From NCBI RefSeq assembly GCF_900021175.1, contig NZ_FCOP01000012.1:368648-432647 (forward strand): a stretch of 64,000 nucleotides of DNA, in the 5' to 3' direction. Source of the DNA: Pseudenterobacter timonensis (GTDB taxonomy: Bacteria; Pseudomonadota; Gammaproteobacteria; Enterobacterales; Enterobacteriaceae). The position numbers and the translations under genes are program-made. Below the pieces are notes generated by a model that was not told the DNA's origin, made no database searches, and saw only the letters and a program-made list of their open reading frames with translations. Below, piece after piece: positions 28,356-39,975 of the stretch. Position 1 is the stretch's first letter. The number at the start of each line of letters is the position of its first letter.

Positions 28356-29015
28356 ATGCAACAACAGTGGTCGGCAGTCGATAACAATCTCATTTCATCA
28401 CTCATTCCTCAGGATGAGGTGCTCAGACAGGTACTGGAAAATAACCTGCGCGCAGGGTTACCGGAACATGACGTGGCGGCCAACCAGGGGCAACTGCTGG
28501 CGTTGCTGGTGCGCATGGTTCAGGCGCGGCGCGTGCTGGAGATTGGCACCCTGGGCGCCTACAGCTCAATCTGGATGGCCCGCGCACTGCCTGAGGACGG
28601 AAAGCTGATTACGCTGGAAGCCGATCCGCTGCATGCCCGCGTCGCGCGCGAAAACATTACGCTGGCTGGCCTGAACGAACGCATCGTTCTGCGGGAAGGC
28701 CCTGCGCTGGAGACACTGGCAGAGCTGGGCGACGACGCGCCCTTCGATCTGATTTTTATCGATGCCGACAAACCCAATAACCCTCATTATCTGGAGTGGG
28801 CGCTGCGCTACTCCCGTCCCGGTACGCTGATTATCGGTGATAACGTGGTACGCGACGGCGAAGTGATTAACGGCCAAAGCGACGACGCGCGCGTGCAGGG
28901 AGTACGTCGCTTTATCGAGATGATGGGAGATGATCCGCGTTTAACCGCCACCGCCCTGCAAACGGTGGGCGTTAAGGGATGGGACGGGTTTACGCTGGCG
29001 ATAGTGAATGGATAA
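28356..29015 (+). CDS. SAM-dependent O-methyltransferase (caffeoyl-CoA/catechol type)
   Basis: 219 residues, class I methyltransferase, CCoAOMT-like subgroup. SAM-binding motif I is VLEIGTLGAYSSIWMA near residue 60, the acidic residue of motif II is in ITLEADPLHA, and the metal/substrate region is FDLIFIDADKPNN with IIGDNVVRDG following. These enzymes methylate catechol hydroxyls in a Mg-dependent way. It is nine bases behind the outer membrane factor, so it belongs to the efflux operon. A role in modifying the exported or toxic compound is inference. Confidence 0.9.
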   Translation: MQQQWSAVDNNLISSLIPQDEVLRQVLENNLRAGLPEHDVAANQGQLLALLVRMVQARRVLEIGTLGAYSSIWMARALPEDGKLITLEADPLHARVARENITLAGLNERIVLREGPALETLAELGDDAPFDLIFIDADKPNNPHYLEWALRYSRPGTLIIGDNVVRDGEVINGQSDDARVQGVRRFIEMMGDDPRLTATALQTVGVKGWDGFTLAIVNG

Positions 29016-29021
29016 AGAAAA

Positions 29022-29093
29022 GCCGGGTAGCGGCTACGCCTTACCCGGCCTGGATTTTCTCCTGCAGGCCGGGTAAGCGCAGCGCCACCCGGC
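29022..29093. repeat. two REP units in opposite orientation (BIME)
   Basis: Two palindromic units, 29022-29052 and 29064-29093, each with GCCGGGTA...TACCCGGC-type arms typical of enterobacterial REP sequences, facing one another across 11 bases. The second is followed by GTTTTTTT. They lie between the convergent O-methyltransferase and hrpA genes and probably serve as the 3' end for both. Confidence 0.8.
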
Positions 29094-29099
29094 GTTTTT

Positions 29100-32000
29100 T
29101 TACGCTGAAATCTGCTCCATCGCCTGAAGGATTCGCTTGTCGGAGATGGGATATGGCGTGCCGAGCTGCTGGGCAAAGAAGCTGACGCGCAGCTCCTCGA
29201 TCATCCAGCGGATCGCCTGCACGTCATCGTCGTCCCGGCGCGCGGGCGGCAGCTTGTTAAACCACTGCTGCCACGCCTTCTGAACGCTCTCCACCTTCAG
29301 CATCTGCGCTCGGTCGCGGTGCGGATCGACAGCCATCTTCTCCAGCCGTTTTTCGATCGCCTGCAGATAACGCAGCGTATCCCCCAGACGGGAGAAACCG
29401 TTACCGGTGACAAAGCCGCGGTAGACCAGGCCGTTCATCTGCGCCTTAATGTCCGACAGCCCCAGCGCCATGGTCATATCCACGCGCCCTTTCAGCCGTT
29501 TGTTGATGTTAAAGACGGCGGTCAGGATCTTCTCCACCTGCTTCGCAATTTCTACGACGGTATCGTTCAGCTCCGCCCGCACTTTTTCATGCAGGGCGGC
29601 AAAGCCCTCCTCGGTCCAGACCGGCCCGCCCGCCTCGTCAATCAGCTTATCTACGCCGCAGGAGATACAGTCGTCAATCAGATCCAGCACCTTCCCGTAG
29701 GGGTTAAAGTAGAGACCCAGCTTGGCCTTGTTGGGGAGCTTCTCATGCAGATATTTAATCGGCGACGGGATGTTGAGCAGCAGCAGGCGCCGCAGCCCGC
29801 GCCACATGGCGTGCTGTTGCTCCTGCTCATTGTCAAACAGCCTGATCGCCACGCTGTCGCGCTCGTCCACCAGGGCAGGCCACGCCTTCACCTTATAGTT
29901 GCCGCGCTTCTGCTCGTAACGTTCCGGCAGATCGCCAAAGCTCCAGATATGCAGCCCGTTCTGCTCGATGCCATCATCCGCCACCGCGGAGAGGGTCTCC
30001 TGCACTTTACCCTTCAGCGCCTCTTTGAGCTCACTCAGGGAACGGCCTTCGCTCAGCTTTTTATTCTTCTCATCCACCACCCGGAAGGTGATTTTCAGAT
30101 GATCGGGCACCTGATCCCAGTGCCACGCTTCGCGGTCAACGGTGACGCCGGTCATGCGCCGCAGCTCGCGCTCGAGGGCGTCCAGCAGCGGCATCTCCAG
30201 CGGCGTCACGCGGCCTAAAAACGCTTCGGCGTAGTTAGGCGCCGGGACGAAATTACGGCGCACCGGTTTTGGCAGCGATTTTATGAGCGCGATCACCAGC
30301 TCGCGGCGCAGTCCGGGAATTTGCCACTCAAAACCGCTCTCCTCTACCTGATTGAGCAGCGGCAGCGGAATATGTACCGTCACGCCATCGGCGTCGGCGC
30401 CGGGCTCAAACTGATAGGTCAGACGCAGCTTAAGGTTGCCCTGATGCCAGAAGTTCGGGTAGTCGAGCTTGCTGACCGACTCGGCGCCCTCTTTGATCAG
30501 CATGCTCTTCTCGAAGTTGAGCAGATCCGGCGTCTCGCGGCTCGCCTTTTTCCACCAGCTGTCAAAGTGGCGGGCGGAGATGACGTCGTGGCTGATGCGC
30601 TGGTCATAAAACTCAAACAGCGCCTCATCGTCCACCAGGATGTCACGGCGGCGGGACTTATGCTCCAGCTCCTCCACCTCGGCGCGCAGCTTCAGGTTTT
30701 CGCGGAAGAACGCGTGACGCGTCTGCCAGTCACCCTCCACCAGCGCGTGGCGGATAAAGAGTTCGCGGCTCAGGGCAGGATCGATCTGGCTATAGTTGAC
30801 CTTACGCGCCGCCACCACCGGCAGGCCGTAGACGGTCACTTTCTCCGTCGCCATCACCGCCCCCTGCGCCCGCTCCCAGTGCGGCTCACTGTATGAGCGT
30901 TTCAGCAGATGCTGGGCTACCGGCTCCACCCACTCCGGGTCGATGCGCGCGGCGATACGTCCCCACAAGCGGCTGGTCTCCACCAGCTCCGCCACCATGG
31001 TCCATTTAGGCGGCTTTTTGAATAAGCCGGAACCCGGGAAGATAGCGAAGCGTGCATTACGCGCGCCGGTGAACTCCTGTTTATCTGCATCCTTCATGCC
31101 GATATGGGAGAGCAGACCGGTCAGCAGCGCGATGTGAATCTCGCGGTACTCCGCCGGCTCGCTGTTGACCGGGATCCCCAACTCCTCCACCACCTGACGC
31201 AGCTGGGTATAGATATCCTGCCATTCGCGCACGCGCAGGTAGTTGAGGAAATCGACGCGGCACTGGCGGCGGAACTGATTTGAGGAGAGCGCTTTCTGCT
31301 GCTCGCCGATGTAGTTCCACAGGTTCACAAACGCCAGAAAGTCCGACTCTTTATCGTGGAAACGACGGTGTTTCTCGTCCGACGCCTGCTGTTTTTCAAG
31401 CGGACGTTCGCGCGGGTCCTGAATGGAGAGCGCGGAGGTGATGATCATCGCCTCGCGCACACAGCCATGTTTTTGCGCTTCCAGCACCATGCGCGCCAGA
31501 CGCGGGTCTACCGGCAGCTGGCTCAGCTGGCGGCCCAGCGGCGTCAGCCGGTAGGCGGTGGCCTGTTCATCGGTCGTAATCGCGCCAAGCTCTTCCAGCA
31601 GGCGCACCCCGTCCTGGATGTTGCGTCTGTCGGGTGCCTCCACAAAGGGGAACGCGGCGATATCGCCCAGCCCGAGCGCGGTCATCTGCAAAATAACGGA
31701 GGCCAGGTTGGTGCGCAGAATTTCCGGATCGGTAAATTCCGGGCGCGAGAGAAAATCGTCCTCGGAATAGAGGCGAATACAGATCCCCTCCGACACACGA
31801 CCGCAGCGCCCTTTACGCTGGTTGGCCGAGGCCTGCGACACCGGCTCAATCGGCAGACGCTGAACCTTGGTACGGTAGCTGTAGCGGCTGATGCGCGCCG
31901 TACCCGGATCAATCACATATTTAATGCCCGGCACGGTGAGCGAGGTTTCCGCCACGTTGGTCGCCAGCACGATACGCCGCCCGCCGTGCGGCTGAAATAC

Positions 32001-33002
32001 GCGGTTCTGTTCGCTGTTCGACAGCCGCGCATAGAGCGGCAAAATCTCCGTGTGGCGCAGGTCGCGCTTGCTCAGCGCGTCGGCGGTATCGCGGATTTCG
32101 CGCTCGCCGCTCATAAAGATCAGGATATCCCCCGGGCTTTCGTTACCCAGCTCGTCCACGGCATCGAAAATAGCCTGCAGTTGGTCGCGCTCGGTATCCT
32201 CATCCCCCTCAACAATCGGACGATAGCGTACCTCCACCGGATAAGTCCGGCCCGAAACTTCAATAATTGGCGCATTGTTGAAATGTCTGGAGAAGCGCTC
32301 CGGGTCGATGGTCGCGGAGGTGATGATGATTTTCAGATCGGGACGGCGCGGCAGCAGCTCTTTCAGGTAGCCGAGCAGAAAGTCGATGTTCAGGCTGCGC
32401 TCGTGCGCCTCATCAATAATGATGGTGTCGTACTGCATCAGCAACCGGTCCTGCTGGATCTCCGCCAGCAGGATCCCGTCGGTCATCAGCTTAACCATCG
32501 TGTTATCGCTGACATGGTCGCTGAAGCGCACCTTGTAGCCGATGCAGCCGCCCGGCTCCGTTTGCAGCTCTTCCGCAATACGGTTCGCCACGGTACGCGC
32601 CGCCAGACGCCGCGGCTGGGTATGACCAATCAGCCCCTTAACGCCGCGGCCCAGCTCCATACAGATTTTCGGCAGCTGAGTGGTTTTACCGGAACCGGTC
32701 TCCCCCGCCACGATAACAACCTGATGGTCGCGCACCGCCTCAAGAATGGCCTGCTTTTTCTGGCTGACCGGGAGGTTTTCCGGGTAGGTGATCTCGGGAC
32801 GCGACGCTTCGCGCAGCTGAACCTTCCCTGCCGCCTGTTCAATCTCTTGCGCCATCTCCTGGAAAATGGCCTGTTGTGCATCAGGATTTTTAACCTTTTT
32901 CGCCCCGTGCAGACGGCGCGTGAAGCGCTGTTTATCGCGAAGCATCAGCGTATCAAGTTGCTGCATCAGCATCGGGAAGGTTAATTTTTGTTGTTCTGTC
33001 AT
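29100..33002 (-). CDS. hrpA: ATP-dependent RNA helicase HrpA
   Basis: 1300 residues, exactly the length of E. coli HrpA. DEAH-box helicase: Walker A GETGSGKTTQLP near residue 96, DEAH in IIDEAHERSLN near 195, SAT in ITSATIDPERF, and QRKGRCGRV of motif VI. HA2, OB-fold and a long DUF3418 C-terminal region follow. E. coli HrpA resolves stalled or collided ribosomes and processes some fimbrial mRNAs. It is divergent from azoR and convergent with the efflux operon, separated by a REP pair. Confidence 0.96.
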   Translation of the reverse strand: MTEQQKLTFPMLMQQLDTLMLRDKQRFTRRLHGAKKVKNPDAQQAIFQEMAQEIEQAAGKVQLREASRPEITYPENLPVSQKKQAILEAVRDHQVVIVAGETGSGKTTQLPKICMELGRGVKGLIGHTQPRRLAARTVANRIAEELQTEPGGCIGYKVRFSDHVSDNTMVKLMTDGILLAEIQQDRLLMQYDTIIIDEAHERSLNIDFLLGYLKELLPRRPDLKIIITSATIDPERFSRHFNNAPIIEVSGRTYPVEVRYRPIVEGDEDTERDQLQAIFDAVDELGNESPGDILIFMSGEREIRDTADALSKRDLRHTEILPLYARLSNSEQNRVFQPHGGRRIVLATNVAETSLTVPGIKYVIDPGTARISRYSYRTKVQRLPIEPVSQASANQRKGRCGRVSEGICIRLYSEDDFLSRPEFTDPEILRTNLASVILQMTALGLGDIAAFPFVEAPDRRNIQDGVRLLEELGAITTDEQATAYRLTPLGRQLSQLPVDPRLARMVLEAQKHGCVREAMIITSALSIQDPRERPLEKQQASDEKHRRFHDKESDFLAFVNLWNYIGEQQKALSSNQFRRQCRVDFLNYLRVREWQDIYTQLRQVVEELGIPVNSEPAEYREIHIALLTGLLSHIGMKDADKQEFTGARNARFAIFPGSGLFKKPPKWTMVAELVETSRLWGRIAARIDPEWVEPVAQHLLKRSYSEPHWERAQGAVMATEKVTVYGLPVVAARKVNYSQIDPALSRELFIRHALVEGDWQTRHAFFRENLKLRAEVEELEHKSRRRDILVDDEALFEFYDQRISHDVISARHFDSWWKKASRETPDLLNFEKSMLIKEGAESVSKLDYPNFWHQGNLKLRLTYQFEPGADADGVTVHIPLPLLNQVEESGFEWQIPGLRRELVIALIKSLPKPVRRNFVPAPNYAEAFLGRVTPLEMPLLDALERELRRMTGVTVDREAWHWDQVPDHLKITFRVVDEKNKKLSEGRSLSELKEALKGKVQETLSAVADDGIEQNGLHIWSFGDLPERYEQKRGNYKVKAWPALVDERDSVAIRLFDNEQEQQHAMWRGLRRLLLLNIPSPIKYLHEKLPNKAKLGLYFNPYGKVLDLIDDCISCGVDKLIDEAGGPVWTEEGFAALHEKVRAELNDTVVEIAKQVEKILTAVFNINKRLKGRVDMTMALGLSDIKAQMNGLVYRGFVTGNGFSRLGDTLRYLQAIEKRLEKMAVDPHRDRAQMLKVESVQKAWQQWFNKLPPARRDDDDVQAIRWMIEELRVSFFAQQLGTPYPISDKRILQAMEQISA

Positions 33003-33069
33003 AGCGTTAGCGGGCAGTGCACTGCCAAATAAAATCTCTTTTTAATGATAGCTATAGTGTACCACGTGA

Positions 33070-33807
<738 letters not shown>

Positions 33808-33814
33808 TGACCCG

Positions 33815-33841
33815 CCTCCCACCGCCCGGTGGGAGGTTTTT
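33815..33841 (+). terminator. terminator of azoR
   Basis: Perfect 9-bp stem CCTCCCACC (33815-33823) / GGTGGGAGG (33828-33836) followed by TTTTTA. Confidence 0.9.
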
Positions 33842-34379
33842 ACCACATCAGATCGTCAGGGATCTTAAAGTCGGCATACGGATCGTCCTCATCCTGGGCT
33901 TCCTGCGTCAGGGCGCTATGTAAGACGATAGATTCCGCGTCACGCTGGGCAATTTTATCCGCGACCACAGCCGGAATAATGGCGTAACTGCTTTCGTTCG
34001 GGTTCTCCCCCGCGAGACGCGCAATCGCCAGACGGCCATTGATCAGCTGCGCCTGAGTGACTTTATCGACGGTGATTTTTTTGATCAGGTTATTGTCGGT
34101 GAAGTTAAAGCCGATATCGCCCCGGGCAATCGTTATCCGGTTCATCTCTATCAGCTGTTTCACCTGAGCTTTCAGCTCTTTGGCTAACACCGCCTGCTTT
34201 TGCTGCTCATTAAGCAGCCGATCGCGCTCCTGCTGGGCCTTTTTATTCTCTTCCACCGCCTCTCTGGCCTCGCGCGCCTGCACGCGTGACTTTTTGGCCG
34301 TGCGCTGTACTTTCGCCATTTTCTTGCTGGTGACCAGCCCTGCTTTGAGCATCTGCTCCTGTAAGGTGAGTTTTGTCAT
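33840..34379 (-). CDS. yaiL: DUF2058 protein, YaiL type
   Basis: 179 residues, the same length as E. coli YaiL and highly similar (MTKLTLQEQMLKAGLVTSKK; ending DDPYADFKIPDDLMW). The N-terminal 80 residues are a lysine- and glutamate-rich coiled coil, and a small C-terminal domain follows (DIGFNFTDNNLIKKI). Described only as a nucleoprotein/polynucleotide-associated protein. In E. coli yaiL lies beside the frm operon; here it is next to azoR, 20 kb from frmRA. Family is secure, function unknown. Confidence 0.85.
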   Translation of the reverse strand: MTKLTLQEQMLKAGLVTSKKMAKVQRTAKKSRVQAREAREAVEENKKAQQERDRLLNEQQKQAVLAKELKAQVKQLIEMNRITIARGDIGFNFTDNNLIKKITVDKVTQAQLINGRLAIARLAGENPNESSYAIIPAVVADKIAQRDAESIVLHSALTQEAQDEDDPYADFKIPDDLMW

Positions 34380-35533
34380 CTTCTTCTGAATCTGCTGAAT
34401 AAAGGGGGATTATAGCGTCAGTCTGACTCATCACACCAGACGCCTCTGGCATAGGCGCAACAAGGTATCGACCTGAAGAAAAAAAGCCTGCTTGAGTCGT
34501 CAGGAGAACGGATACGTAATTTTCCACAGAATCTCTTGAATCAAAAGCTTCGTGCCCCCTAAAAACTGGGCCCAGCTCTCGGGCTGGTTAGAACAACGAG
34601 GCTTCCAGATGGTAACTCCCGTGTCTCTGCAATAAAAAAGGCCACCAGAGGGCAGCCTAACCGATAAAATCGTTATCAGCATACTAATGGACTTACCAAA
34701 AGTAACTTTTTATACTCGCGAACATATAAAAACCTTTATGAAAGCTAATGAGTAAATCTGAAGCTGGTTTGAAACGTTTTTATCAATTGCGATTGTAATG
34801 ATAGCCAATAGCAGACCATATTTACTATCTGATACCGTTAGCGGCCAGTTTTCAAGGTAGATCGACAAAGCGGGCATGAAAAACTTCTCAAAATAGGTCA
34901 TACGTTTCAACATGTGCACCTCGATGGAACTCATTGTTTGGAACAATGATTGTCGCATGGTGCAAACATATTCTTGTTCGTTAACGGGCCTAATTTTTAT
35001 GTTTATGCGTTCAGATCGTGATTTTTTATATCCTCACGGATGCTATGAAAAAGCTGTAACATTAAGACTATTACAAGCGCTTAGGTATCAAATTAAAGCT
35101 TTATCATCATGCGCGGCATCTTTTTGACAAACTGAGTTGATGTAAGTAAGAAGCCAGATAAAACCAAAGCGTTAGCGCAAGACGAATCACTGCCTTATAA
35201 GGCTTTGAGTTGTTTTACGCTAATTTTTTGCCCCGATCATACCCCACCACCAAAACTTTGCTTAGCTCCTTCTAATTTGCAACGTGCCGCTTTACTCCTG
35301 CCTCTGCCATTAGCCTCTCGCTGCCGGCGCGTGGCGCGTTGTCGTCAAAAAGATTGAGCTGAGCAACTCCTTTTTGCATGACCTCATCCTCAAAAGGACA
35401 TTGTCTTAAGCCTTGAAGAAGAGCATCTTTTCTTAACCAGAGGAAACAGTTTTGCCACTGTTTCTTGTGGTGTTCTTCCTACCTTTCAAATAAGTTTTTA
35501 TTCATTGTTTTGCCCCTGTAAAGGGGCATTTTT
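34380..35533. other. AT-rich region without a convincing gene
   Basis: About 1.15 kb, clearly more AT-rich than its flanks, between yaiL and the patD side. Open frames of 60-82 codons exist on both strands (34500-34682 minus, 34710-34958 minus, 34912-35127 plus), but none has a ribosome binding site or a family I recognise. The plus-strand frame contains RSDRDFLYPHGCYEKAV, which reads protein-like and might be a decayed gene. A 7-bp inverted repeat CATTGTT-TGG-AACAATG lies at 34932-34948. A plus-strand terminator closes the region at 35512. It looks like decayed acquired DNA. Confidence 0.5.
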
Positions 35534-35535
35534 TT
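35512..35535 (+). terminator. orphan rho-independent terminator
   Basis: Stem GCCCCT (35512-35517) / AGGGGC (35522-35527) followed by ATTTTTTTAA on the plus strand. No recognised plus-strand gene precedes it, so it marks either a lost gene or an unannotated transcript. Confidence 0.65.
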
Positions 35536-35775
35536 AAGCCTCAGCGTGCAGTTTGTTCAGCGCTGTGGTGGTTAGTTGCAGAAGCCTGCCGTCCTCCTGT
35601 TCCGTCAGCAATCCAAAGACTTTTCCGGGGACCAGCGCCATAAACTCATCACGAGCGGTGAACGGCATCTCAGAGTAATCTCGCCATTCAGTGTCGTGAT
35701 GTAGGCCTCATCCGATTGAGCGATATCGATATTCGGGGGCACCCTTCTCATTTACATACTCAACGCGCGTAGCCA
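35534..35775 (-). pseudogene. frameshifted remnant of a small gene
   Basis: On the minus strand two reading frames carry protein-like sequence that join poorly. One frame reads PPNIDIAQSDEAYITTLNGE. The other, with an in-frame TGA upstream, reads EWRDYSEMPFTARDEFMALV and continues to LNKLHAEA and a TAA at 35534-35536. The two would join by a frameshift near 35680. I do not recognise the family. Loss of one or two bases in a former gene of about 80 codons is the simplest reading. Confidence 0.4.
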
Positions 35776-35794
35776 GGCTCACATGGGCCAGATG

Positions 35795-37219
35795 TTAATG
35801 TTTTATCATCACATGCCGCACCACGGTGTAATCTTCCAGCCCGTAGACCGACATATCCTTCCCGTAGCCGGAGCGCTTCATCCCCCCGTGGGGCATTTCG
35901 CTTACCAGCATAAAATGGGTGTTCACCCAGGTGCAGCCATACTGCAGCCGGGCGCTGACGCGATGGGCGCGGCCTACATCCTGCGTCCAGACGGATGACG
36001 CCAGCCCATAATCCGAGTCGTTTGCCCAGGCGAGCACCTCCTCTTCATCGCTAAAGGCGGTAATGCTCACGACCGGACCAAAAACCTCCCGCTGGACGAT
36101 GGCATCCTCCTGCTTCGCCCCTTTCAGCAGCGTGGGCTGGAAGTAGTACCCCTTACCCTCGCCCCTCGCGCCGCCGGTCACTACGCTAATATGCGACAGC
36201 GCTTTGGCCTCCTCCACCGCCTGGCTGACGCGGGCCAGATGGGCTGCGGAGCTGAGCGGCCCCAGTTCAGTGGCGGGATCGTCAGGATCGCCCATCTTAA
36301 TGCTGGCAACCGCGGCGCCGAGCTTCTCCGCCAGCGCGTCGCAGATGTTCTGCTGGGCGTAGATACGGCAGGCAGCGGTACAATCCTGCCCCGCGTTGTA
36401 GAAACCAAAGGTGCGCACCCCTTCCACCACCGCATCGAGATCCGCATCGTCAAAGACAATGACCGGCGCCTTGCCCCCCAGCTCCATATGGGTACGCTTT
36501 ATGGATGACGCCGTGTGGCTGATGATATGTTCCCCGGTGGCAATAGAGCCGGTGAGCGAGACCATGCGTACCTTTTCATGCCCGGTCAGCGGATCGCCCA
36601 CCGTCTTCCCGCGTCCAAAAAGAATATTGATCACCCCAGCAGGGAAAATCTCCTGTGCCAGCTCGCCCAGCAGAAGCGCCGTCAGCGGCGTGATCTCCGA
36701 GGGTTTGAGCACCACGCAGTTGCCCGCCGCCAGCGCGGGAGCCAGCTTCCACGCGGCCATCATCAGCGGATAGTTCCAGGGGGCGATGGAGGCGACCACC
36801 CCTACCGGATCGCGGCGAATCATGGAGGTATGTCCTTCCAGATACTCTCCGGCGGCGAGACCGTTCAGGCAGCGCGCCGCGCCCGCAAAGAAGCGAAAAA
36901 CATCCACCACCGCCGGGATCTCGTCATTGATGGCGCAGTGCAGCGGCTTGCCGCAGTTCTGCGACTCCAGCCGCGCGAAATCTTCGCCGTGACGCTCTAT
37001 GGCGTCGGCAAGCTTCAGCAGCGCCTCCGCTCTTGCTTTCGGCGGGGTCTGGCCCCAGGTCTGAAACGCCGCGTCGGCGGCGCGCACCGCCGCGTCCACC
37101 TGGGCGGGCGAAGCCTCGGCAATCTCCAGCAGAAGCTCGCCCGTGGCAGGATTGTAGACCGGCTGTTTTTCCCCCTCGCCAGCCACCAGTTCACCTTTTA
37201 TCAACATTAACGTCTGCAT
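35795..37219 (-). CDS. patD: gamma-aminobutyraldehyde dehydrogenase (PatD/YdcW)
   Basis: 474 residues, the same length as E. coli PatD. NAD-dependent oxidation of 4-aminobutanal (from putrescine by PatA) to GABA. Motifs: [29 protein letters not shown], catalytic Glu in [13 protein letters not shown], and catalytic Cys in [14 protein letters not shown] near residue 280. It is the last gene of a run with the YdcSTUV transporter, 12 bases after ydcV, matching the E. coli operon. Confidence 0.95.
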   Translation of the reverse strand: MQTLMLIKGELVAGEGEKQPVYNPATGELLLEIAEASPAQVDAAVRAADAAFQTWGQTPPKARAEALLKLADAIERHGEDFARLESQNCGKPLHCAINDEIPAVVDVFRFFAGAARCLNGLAAGEYLEGHTSMIRRDPVGVVASIAPWNYPLMMAAWKLAPALAAGNCVVLKPSEITPLTALLLGELAQEIFPAGVINILFGRGKTVGDPLTGHEKVRMVSLTGSIATGEHIISHTASSIKRTHMELGGKAPVIVFDDADLDAVVEGVRTFGFYNAGQDCTAACRIYAQQNICDALAEKLGAAVASIKMGDPDDPATELGPLSSAAHLARVSQAVEEAKALSHISVVTGGARGEGKGYYFQPTLLKGAKQEDAIVQREVFGPVVSITAFSDEEEVLAWANDSDYGLASSVWTQDVGRAHRVSARLQYGCTWVNTHFMLVSEMPHGGMKRSGYGKDMSVYGLEDYTVVRHVMIKH

Positions 37220-37231
37220 TGTCTGCTCCCC

Positions 37232-38035
37232 TTATTTTCCGCCCGCGACGGTCTCATTGTCGCGCGTCAGCCACCAGGCCCCCAGAATGGGGATGGTTGT
37301 CACCAGCATTACCAGCAGCGCCACCACGTTTGTGACCGGCACATCGCGCGGGCGTCCCAGCTGGTTCAGCAGCCAGAGCGGCAGCGTGCGCTCGTGCCCC
37401 GCTGTAAAGGTGGTGACAATAATTTCATCGAACGACAGCGCAAAGGCCAGCATCCCCCCGGCCAGCAGCGCTGACCCCAGATTCGGCAGCACCACATAGC
37501 GAAAGGTTTGCCAGCCGGTGGCACCAAGATCCATCGACGCCTCGACCTGGCTCCAGGCGGTACGCCTGAAGCGGGCGATGACGTTGTTAAACACCACCAC
37601 CACGCAGAAGGTGGCGTGCCCGATGACGATGGTAAGAAAGCCGGGTTCGAGGCTGACCGTCTTAAACGCGGTGAGCAGCCCCAGCCCGGTAATGATCCCC
37701 GGCAGCGCAATCGGCAGAAGCAGCAGCAGGGAAATGGCATTTTTGCCAAAGAAGTCGCTGCGCCAGAGCGCGGCGGCGGCGAGCGTGCCGAGCAGCAGCG
37801 CGATAATCGTAGCGCAGGCGGCTATCTGAAGTGACAACGTCACGGCCTGAATAATGTCGCTTCGCCCCGCCGCCACGCTAAACCAGCGTAGCGTGAAGCC
37901 CTGCGGCGGAAAACTAAAGGCCGCCTCTTCCGTGTTAAAGGCGTAGACAGCGATAATCGCCAGCGGGAAATGCAGAAAAATCACCCCGCCCCAGGCGGCG
38001 AGTTTTAGCAGCAGCGGCGAGCGTTCAGAGCGCAT
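37232..38035 (-). CDS. ydcV: ABC transporter permease YdcV
   Basis: 267 residues (E. coli 264), six membrane helices, PotC-like. The permease-ATPase coupling (EAA) motif is visible as [20 protein letters not shown]. It pairs with YdcU in a spermidine/putrescine-type importer. Its start overlaps the ydcU stop by 11 bases, so translation is probably coupled. Confidence 0.93.
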   Translation of the reverse strand: MRSERSPLLLKLAAWGGVIFLHFPLAIIAVYAFNTEEAAFSFPPQGFTLRWFSVAAGRSDIIQAVTLSLQIAACATIIALLLGTLAAAALWRSDFFGKNAISLLLLLPIALPGIITGLGLLTAFKTVSLEPGFLTIVIGHATFCVVVVFNNVIARFRRTAWSQVEASMDLGATGWQTFRYVVLPNLGSALLAGGMLAFALSFDEIIVTTFTAGHERTLPLWLLNQLGRPRDVPVTNVVALLVMLVTTIPILGAWWLTRDNETVAGGK

Positions 38036-38956
38036 CGAAGGCTCCCAGACGCTTCACCAGCGCCAGATAGAGGGCAATCAACACAATGGGCACCAGCGTG
38101 AAGGCGGCGGCCATCGGCATATTGCCGATCGCTCCCTGCTGGGAGTAGACCATATTGCCGATGAAATAGCCGGGCGGCCCCACCAGCTGCGGCACGATAA
38201 AATCCCCCAGCGTCAGGGAGAAGGTGAAAATCGACCCGGCGGCAATGCCCGGGACGGCGAGCGGCAGCACCACATGACGGAAGGTCTGGCGCGGGCGCGC
38301 CCCCAGATCCGCCGAAGCCTGCAGCAGCGACGGCGGCAGTCGCTCCAGCGCCGCCTGCACCGGCAGGATCATAAAGGGAAGCCAGATATAGACGAAGACC
38401 AAAAAGCGGCCCACCCCGGAGGTGGAGAGCGTATTGCCGCCGATTCCCGGCAGGGTCAACACCGACCCCAGCAGCGGCGCCAGCCCCAGATGGTTTAAAA
38501 ACCACTGCGCCACGCCATCCTTCGCCAGCAGCAGCGTCCAGGCGTACGCCTTGACGATATAGCTGGCCCACATCGGCAGCATCACGGCGATATAAAAGAA
38601 AGCTTTCCAGGCGCCGCGCGTATAGCGCGCCATATACCACGCCAGGGGAAAGGCGAGCAGCGCGCTGGCCAGCGTAACGGCCACCGCCATCACCAGGGTG
38701 CGCAGGATAATGTCGTAATTGGCCGGGCTGAAGAGCGCCAGCAGATTGGCGAAGGTCAGCTCCGGCGTCACCGACATGGTGAAGTCATCGAAGGTGTAAA
38801 ATCCCTGCCAGAGCAGGGTCAGCAGCGATCCCAGATAGACGATGCCGAACCACATCAGCGGCCCGAGCAGCAGCAGGAAGAGGCCCAGCGACGGCCTGCG
38901 CCAGAAGAAGGCGCTCGGGCCGGAGGGGCGCGGCGACAGGGCGTCAGCATCCACCA

Positions 38957-38957
<1 letters not shown>
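38025..38957 (-). CDS. ydcU: ABC transporter permease YdcU
   Basis: 310 residues (E. coli 313), six membrane helices, PotB-like. The N-terminal 20-odd residues are cytoplasmic. EAA-type motif [20 protein letters not shown] lies near residue 220. Its ATG shares a base with the ydcT stop codon region (38957), and its 3' end overlaps ydcV. It forms the transmembrane pore with YdcV. Confidence 0.93.
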
Positions 38958-39958
<1,001 letters not shown>

Positions 39959-39975
39959 CTTCCGCTCCTGGCTGC

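Noticed and set aside
31356..32984. 542-codon open frame opposite hrpA
   Set aside because: Antisense shadow of the helicase; no recognisable domain.
34710..34958. 82-codon minus-strand frame
   Set aside because: No start signal or recognisable sequence; kept only as part of the region note.
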